In this document: piece by piece, positions 55,260-64,000 of the stretch
How positions within the stretch are numbered: the first letter of the stretch is position 1
How the letters are laid out: each line of letters opens with the position of its first letter
Source of the DNA: Bacteroidales bacterium
GTDB taxonomy: Bacteria; Bacteroidota; Bacteroidia; Bacteroidales; UBA932
Assembly: GCA_017513445.1 (NCBI GenBank)
Contig: JAFXFS010000010.1
Coordinates: 1-64,000 of the forward strand
DNA length: 64,000 nucleotides
Direction of reading: 5' to 3'
The notes under the pieces: generated by a model
The model's database searches: none
What the model was told of the DNA's origin: nothing
What the model saw: the letters and a program-made list of their open reading frames with translations, nothing else
Made by a program: the position numbers and the translations under genes

Positions 55260-56477
55260 ATGAAGCGATTACTTTATATTTTTTTAGTAACTCTTTTTAT
55301 AACATCTTGCGAAACATCTCCACAACAACAGGAACTTTGCAACTCCGTTGTTTATGAGATGAATATCCGCCAATATACACCTGAGGGCACATTTGCTGCA
55401 GCTCAAGAGCATCTTCCACGCTTGAAAGAACTTGGTGTGGATATTGTATGGCTGATGCCTATCTACCCTATCGGAGTAAAGGAGCGCAAAGGTACTCTTG
55501 GCTCATACTACGCAATCTCCGATTATTGCGCTACCAATCCTGAGTTTGGCTCATTGGAAGATTTTGATAACTTTGTAAAAGAGGCACACAAATTAGACCT
55601 TAGAGTTGTTTTGGATTGGGTTGCCAATCATACATCTCCTGATGCAAAATGGATAAATCAGTGCCCTGCAGATTGGTATGTACGTGATTCATTGGGCAAT
55701 ACTGTTGTCAATTATGATTGGTATGACATTGCTGAATTGAATTATGATAATAGAGATGTTTGGGATGAGATGAAAAAATCAATGCACTTCTGGATGGAAC
55801 GTGGCATTGATGGTTTCCGTTGTGATATGGCTTGTGAAGTTCCACTTGAATTTTGGCAGGAGACAATTGCAGAGCTTAGAGCAAAATATCCTGGCATCTA
55901 TATGTTAGCTGAGGGCGAAGAGCCAAAACTACATTCACAGTGTGATTTCAACTCATCTTACGCTTGGGAACTTCACCACTTGATGAATGCTATCGCACGT
56001 GGAGAAAAGGGAGTCTCTGATTTGCTGGCATATATTGAGAAGGATTCTCAAAGACATCCCGAGAATGCTTTCCGTCTGATGTTTACATCAAATCACGATG
56101 AAAATTCGTGGGCAGGAACCGAATTTGAGAGAATGGGAGATGCTGCCAAAGTGATGGCTGTATTGACATTTACACTTCCAAATAGCCAACCTTTAATCTA
56201 TACCGGTCAAGAGATGGGTTGGAATAAGAGATTTGAATTTTTTGAGAAAGATCATATCCCTGCGTGGGAAGAGAATGAGTATGGCGAGTTCTATAAATGG
56301 CTTATAGATGTCAAGCATAACAATCCTGCACTTGCCGCAGGAGAAAAAGGAGGTGAATTCAATGTAATTTCAAGTGATAATAACACTTTGGTATTTACAA
56401 GAACTCTTCCGGATAACGAAGTTAAAGTGACTGCACAACTCTCATCACCTTGGAACTATAGTATTGAAACTAAATAA
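55260..56477 (+). CDS. GH13 alpha-amylase-family lipoprotein, short
   Basis: A 405-residue lipoprotein (FITSC, Cys17) that is almost entirely a GH13 barrel with a small C-terminal beta domain and no CBM. Region I is VVLDWVANHTSP. The nucleophile is Asp189 (DGFRCDMA), the acid/base Glu218 (MLAEGEE) and the stabiliser Asp280 (SNHDEN). Specificity cannot be fixed; alpha-amylase or maltogenic activity on imported oligosaccharides is plausible. It is closely spaced with pulA (15 bp) and the next GH13 (11 bp). Confidence 0.9.
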   Translation: MKRLLYIFLVTLFITSCETSPQQQELCNSVVYEMNIRQYTPEGTFAAAQEHLPRLKELGVDIVWLMPIYPIGVKERKGTLGSYYAISDYCATNPEFGSLEDFDNFVKEAHKLDLRVVLDWVANHTSPDAKWINQCPADWYVRDSLGNTVVNYDWYDIAELNYDNRDVWDEMKKSMHFWMERGIDGFRCDMACEVPLEFWQETIAELRAKYPGIYMLAEGEEPKLHSQCDFNSSYAWELHHLMNAIARGEKGVSDLLAYIEKDSQRHPENAFRLMFTSNHDENSWAGTEFERMGDAAKVMAVLTFTLPNSQPLIYTGQEMGWNKRFEFFEKDHIPAWEENEYGEFYKWLIDVKHNNPALAAGEKGGEFNVISSDNNTLVFTRTLPDNEVKVTAQLSSPWNYSIETK

Positions 56478-56488
56478 ATTATAAGAAT

Positions 56489-60620
<4,132 letters not shown>

Positions 60621-60642
60621 TTAATAATAAATACGTTATCAC

Positions 60643-60683
60643 AAAAACCCGAAGGTGCGATATTGCAACTTTCGGGTTTTTTA
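60643..60683 (+). terminator. Terminator of the alpha-glucan operon
   Basis: AAAACCCGAAGGT pairs with AACTTTCGGGTTTT around a 10-base loop (one G-T pair) and runs into TTTTTTATTTTTT. It separates the GH97 gene from parE. Confidence 0.9.
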
Positions 60684-60737
60684 TTTTTTATGGTAATTTA
60701 GAGAGAGGAGCCAAACTCCTATTATCAAAAAAATGGT

Positions 60738-60745
60738 TATCTTTG
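60738..60745 (+). promoter_or_regulatory. Putative -7 box for parE
   Basis: TATCTTTG matches TAnnTTTG 23 bases before the parE ATG. The -33 element is not clear. Confidence 0.5.
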
Positions 60746-60768
60746 CAAGTTGATTTTTTTATAAGACT

Positions 60769-62649
60769 ATGGCCGAAGATTTATTGAATTTGAAACAGAG
60801 AGATAATAGCTACACTGAAGAGCATATTCAGACGCTGAGTTGGAATGAACACATTCGTAGAAGACCTGGTATGTATATTGGTAAGCTTGGTGATGGGAAA
60901 GCTGCCGATGATGGTATCTATGTTTTGGTAAAAGAGGTAGTCGATAACTCTGTTGATGAATTTAATGCTGCACAGACTAAAGCTTCAAAAAACATTATTG
61001 TAAATATTGAAGACAATAAGGTTACTGTACGAGACTTTGGTCGTGGTATTCCACTTGCAAAAGTAGTTGATTGTGCGAGTGTTATGAATACCGGAGGTAA
61101 ATTTGACAGTAAGGTCTTCAAACGTTCGGTTGGTCTTAATGGTGTGGGTATCAAAGCGGTAAATGCTCTTTCCACCTATTTTCACATTCAATCGTTCAAA
61201 GATGGTGAGAGTGTAAGTGCTGTTTTTGATAGAGGTAATTTGGTTTCTAAAGAACACATATCTACTAAGGAGAAAAATGGCACCCTGATAGAGTTTATTG
61301 CAGATGATGAGAAATTCCAGGGCTATTCATATAACTTTGAGTTCATAGAGACACTTTTCCGCAACTATTCATACCTTAATCCAGGGCTATGTATTACTTT
61401 TAATGGAAAAGAGTTTAAGTCTCAAAATGGCCTTTTAGATCTACTCAGCGAGAATGTCTCTGAAACTCCACTCTACGATCCTATACATCTGAAAGGCGAG
61501 GATGTTGAAGTTGTTATAACTCACGGTGATGGTTATGGCGAGACTATTTTCTCATTTGTAAATGGCCAAAACACCACACAAGGTGGAACACACCTTATGG
61601 CCTTTAGAGAGGGTGTTGCAAAGACATTGAAAGAGTTTTTCAAAAAAGACTTTGATTATAGCGATGCACGTCAATCTCTAATAGGTATTATAAGTGTTAA
61701 GGTAGAGGAGCCAGTCTTTGAATCTCAAACCAAGACAAAACTTGGTTCGAAAGAGATGTATAAGGATGGTCCATCTGTGAGAAATTACATCAACGATTTT
61801 ATTAAGACAGAATTGGATAATTATCTCCACAAAAACCTCGATATTGCAGATACAATTCTTAAGAAAATTCTCGCTTCTAAAAAGGAGAGAGAGGCGATTT
61901 CAAATATTGGTAAAGCAGGTAAGGAGAGAGCTAAAAGGACTCTATTAAATAATAAAAAACTTAGAGATTGTAGTATCCATTATGGCGACAAGAATAGTCG
62001 TGCAGATGAGAGTACACTATTTATCACAGAGGGTCTATCTGCTTCTGGATCAATCACTTCCAGCCGTGATGCTGATGTTCAGGCAGTCTTTAGTTTAAGG
62101 GGTAAACCAAGCAACTCATATAAGGAATCAAAACAGATTATTTATAAAAATGAAGAGCTGAATCTATTGACAGCAGCTCTTAACATTGAGGATGATATTG
62201 CCAATTTAAGATATAACAAAGTAGTAATTGCTACCGATGCCGATGTCGATGGTATGCACATCAGACTACTTATGCTAACATTCTTCCTGAAATTCTTCCC
62301 GGACCTGATCAAATTAGGCCACCTTTACATTCTTCAGACGCCTTTATTCAGAGTAAAATCTAAAAATCGCAATATCTATTGCTACAATATTGCGGAGAGA
62401 GATATGGCAATGGCTGAAATTGGCAAAGGAGCTGAAGTAACACGATTCAAAGGTCTTGGAGAAATCTCTCCAGAAGAGTTTAAGGATTTCATAGGTAATC
62501 AAATGAAATTGGAAGAGGTAAAAATCTCTTCTGACGACTCTATAGCTGACCTTTTAAGCTTCTATATGGGCAAAAACACCAACTATAGATGTGACTTTAT
62601 CAAAGATAATCTGAGGGAAGATATTAATAATACAGAAGATAACTTATAA
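60769..62649 (+). CDS. parE: Topoisomerase IV subunit B (ParE/GyrB-type IIA topoisomerase)
   Basis: A 626-residue ATPase subunit of a type IIA topoisomerase used in decatenation. The GHKL ATPase has RRPGMYIG, EVVDNSVDEF, DFGRGIP and GLNGVGIKAVNALS. The transducer includes QTKTKLGS. The Toprim domain has catalytic Glu421 (TEGLSASGSI) and DADVDGMHIRLL. The usual EGDSA motif reads EGLSA here, an uncommon change beside the catalytic Glu. The LFITEG-SASGSIT context and length indicate the Bacteroidota ParE rather than GyrB. No parC is adjacent; an acyltransferase gene starts 1 bp after the stop. Confidence 0.9.
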   Translation: MAEDLLNLKQRDNSYTEEHIQTLSWNEHIRRRPGMYIGKLGDGKAADDGIYVLVKEVVDNSVDEFNAAQTKASKNIIVNIEDNKVTVRDFGRGIPLAKVVDCASVMNTGGKFDSKVFKRSVGLNGVGIKAVNALSTYFHIQSFKDGESVSAVFDRGNLVSKEHISTKEKNGTLIEFIADDEKFQGYSYNFEFIETLFRNYSYLNPGLCITFNGKEFKSQNGLLDLLSENVSETPLYDPIHLKGEDVEVVITHGDGYGETIFSFVNGQNTTQGGTHLMAFREGVAKTLKEFFKKDFDYSDARQSLIGIISVKVEEPVFESQTKTKLGSKEMYKDGPSVRNYINDFIKTELDNYLHKNLDIADTILKKILASKKEREAISNIGKAGKERAKRTLLNNKKLRDCSIHYGDKNSRADESTLFITEGLSASGSITSSRDADVQAVFSLRGKPSNSYKESKQIIYKNEELNLLTAALNIEDDIANLRYNKVVIATDADVDGMHIRLLMLTFFLKFFPDLIKLGHLYILQTPLFRVKSKNRNIYCYNIAERDMAMAEIGKGAEVTRFKGLGEISPEEFKDFIGNQMKLEEVKISSDDSIADLLSFYMGKNTNYRCDFIKDNLREDINNTEDNL

Positions 62650-62650
62650 T

Positions 62651-63214
62651 ATGGGACAAAAGTTTAGTAGATTCCTTCTCACAAAAGTTATGAAGTGGGA
62701 AATTGTCAAAGATTGTGAAATTGAATCCAAAGGGATTGTTTTAGGCGTACCTCACACATCTATATGGGACTTTATTATTACATACTTCTATTGTAATGCA
62801 ATAGGAGAAAAGGTAAAAGTTATGATAAAGAAGGAGCTATTCTTCTGGCCATTAGGACCAATTATTAAGGCATTAGGTGGCATTCCTATTGATAGAAAAC
62901 ATAGTACAGGTGTTGTTAAACAGGTTATTGACCAATTTAAGTCAAGTGATAAATTCCTTCTTTGCATAGCACCTGAAGGAACTCGTAAACCTGTTAAAAG
63001 ATGGAAAACCGGTTTTCACTCAATTGCAAAAGCAGCTGAAGTTCCAGTCTATCTTGGATTCTTTGATTGGAAAAATAAGAGAATCGGCGTATCAAGAACA
63101 TTTGAAATAAGTGATAATCCGAAAGCAGACCTATTGGAGATTCAACGCTACTACAAATCTCTGAATATGGATGGAAAACACAAAGGACACTATCTATTTA
63201 TGGATGAGGTCTAA
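62651..63214 (+). CDS. Lysophospholipid acyltransferase family protein (PlsC-like)
   Basis: A 187-residue acyltransferase, related to 1-acylglycerol-3-phosphate acyltransferases. The catalytic HxxxxD is HTSIWD, followed by KKELFFWPLGP and GGIPIDRKH, then the acceptor-binding APEGTRKP. It has no signal peptide and little hydrophobicity outside one helix, which is typical of the short soluble-looking members found in Bacteroidetes. The acyl acceptor is unknown. It is probably translated with parE, although no functional link is evident. Confidence 0.88.
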   Translation: MGQKFSRFLLTKVMKWEIVKDCEIESKGIVLGVPHTSIWDFIITYFYCNAIGEKVKVMIKKELFFWPLGPIIKALGGIPIDRKHSTGVVKQVIDQFKSSDKFLLCIAPEGTRKPVKRWKTGFHSIAKAAEVPVYLGFFDWKNKRIGVSRTFEISDNPKADLLEIQRYYKSLNMDGKHKGHYLFMDEV

Positions 63215-63219
63215 ACCTT

Positions 63220-63961
63220 AGATTGCCGGGCTCACGCCCAGCAATGACGTTCTTTTTTTTGTCATTCCTGCGACGCCAGTCGCGGGAATCTTTTTTTTGT
63301 CATTCCCGAGCTTGCCTCACATAATATACCGTCATTCCCGAGCTTGCCTCGGGAATCTGTATTGCACCCATAACCAAGTGAAACTCAACAGATTGCCGGG
63401 CTCACGCCCAGCAATGACGTTCTTTGTTTCGTCATTCCTGCGACGCCAGTCGCGGGAATCTTTTTTCGTCATTCCCGAGCTTGCCACACATAATATACCG
63501 TCATTCCCGAGCTTGCCTCGGGAATCTGTATTACACTCATAACCAAGTGAAACTCAACAGATTGCCGGGCTCACGCCCAGCAATGACGTTCTTTTTTCCG
63601 TCATTCCTGCGACACCAGTCGCGGGAATCTTTTTTTTCGTCATTCCCGAGCTTGACACATATAATATACCGTCATTCCCGAGCTTGCCTCGGGAATCTGT
63701 ATTGCACCCATAACCAAGTGAAAATCAACAGATTGCCGGGCTCACGCCCAGCAATGACGTTCTATTTTTCGTCATTCCTGCGACGCCAGTCGCGGGAATC
63801 TTTTTTCGTCATTCCCGAGCTTGCCACACATAAAATACCGTCATTCCCGAGCTTGCCTCGGGAATCTGTATTGCACTCATAACCAAGTGAAACTCAACAG
63901 ATTGCCGGGCTCACGCCCAGCAATGACGTTCTTTTTTTCCGTCATTCCTGCGACGCCAGTC
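63220..63961. repeat. Tandem array of 169-171 bp units built from palindromic REP-like elements
   Basis: Four full units start at 63221, 63391, 63560 and 63731; a fifth from 63900 is cut within its second element. Each unit has element A (inverted), B (GTCATTCCTGCGAC...GGGAATC), a truncated C, a full C (GTCATTCCCGAG...GGGAATC) and a shared spacer with CCATAACCAAGTGAAACTCA. A, B and C all share GTCATT heads and AATC tails in one orientation, with different self-complementary stems. No gene is supported inside. The window ends 39 bases after the array. Confidence 0.95.
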
Positions 63962-64000
63962 GATCTCTCGATTGAAACAATTAAATAACAAATAAAGCCC

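Noticed and set aside
63297..63882. Two overlapping open frames of 81 and 152 codons in the repeat array
   Set aside because: They are translations of the palindromic repeats. The period (169-171 bp) is not consistently a multiple of three and no domain or start context supports them.
63220..63961. CRISPR array
   Set aside because: The period is about 170 bp, spacers are identical between units and the repeats are composite palindromes, so there are no unique spacers. No cas genes are seen.

Overview
The window is an AT-rich chromosomal segment of a Bacteroidota bacterium, most likely order Bacteroidales. Four things point there: a complete Sus-type starch locus (SusC, SusD, SusE/F-like, GH13 and GH97 enzymes), a parA-parB-DUF5683-mltD cluster, promoters of the Bacteroidota form TTTG-N19/20-TAnnTTTG, and almost no Shine-Dalgarno sequences except a strong one at rpsU. 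The species cannot be named from this sequence.

Region 1 (1-13.9 kb) is accessory defence DNA on the 3' side of a tRNA-Phe gene. One leftward operon (11.7 kb to the left edge) encodes a small HTH protein, HsdM, HsdS, a PrrC-like anticodon nuclease, HsdR, an unknown protein, a GIY-YIG/DUF4357 protein, a TIGR02391 protein and two AlbA_2 proteins; the last of these runs off the window. The order hsdM-hsdS-prrC-hsdR is that of the E. coli prr restriction/tRNA-nuclease locus. hsdS carries a G8 tract between its two target-recognition domains and a 12-bp tandem repeat in its spacer helix, so its specificity is probably switchable. A rightward HipB-HipS-HipT toxin-antitoxin operon follows. It has a consensus promoter and three copies of a TTATACC-N6-GGTATAA operator.

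Region 2 (13.9-36.2 kb) is core genome: tRNA-Phe, priA, a lipid kinase, parA-parB-DUF5683-mltD, a helix-hairpin-helix envelope protein, purE, hpt-adk-obgE-PAP2-lplA, a leftward hutU-xerC-hpf group, rpsU with a strong Shine-Dalgarno, an alpha/beta hydrolase, and mutA-mutB (methylmalonyl-CoA mutase).

Region 3 (36.2-60.7 kb) is an alpha-glucan utilisation locus: malQ, a LytS/LytTR-type two-component pair, an SLC45-like sugar transporter, susC, susD, a SusE/F-like lipoprotein with about eight tandem starch-binding-type modules, four GH13 lipoproteins (one with a SusE/F-type module inserted in its catalytic barrel), and a GH97 alpha-glucosidase. Surface binding and cleavage, TonB-dependent uptake, periplasmic trimming, inner-membrane uptake and cytoplasmic disproportionation are all represented. 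The locus ends at a clear terminator.

Region 4 (60.7-64 kb) has parE, a lysophospholipid acyltransferase, and a tandem array of about 170-bp units built from palindromic REP-like elements. Single relatives of these elements occur elsewhere in the window.
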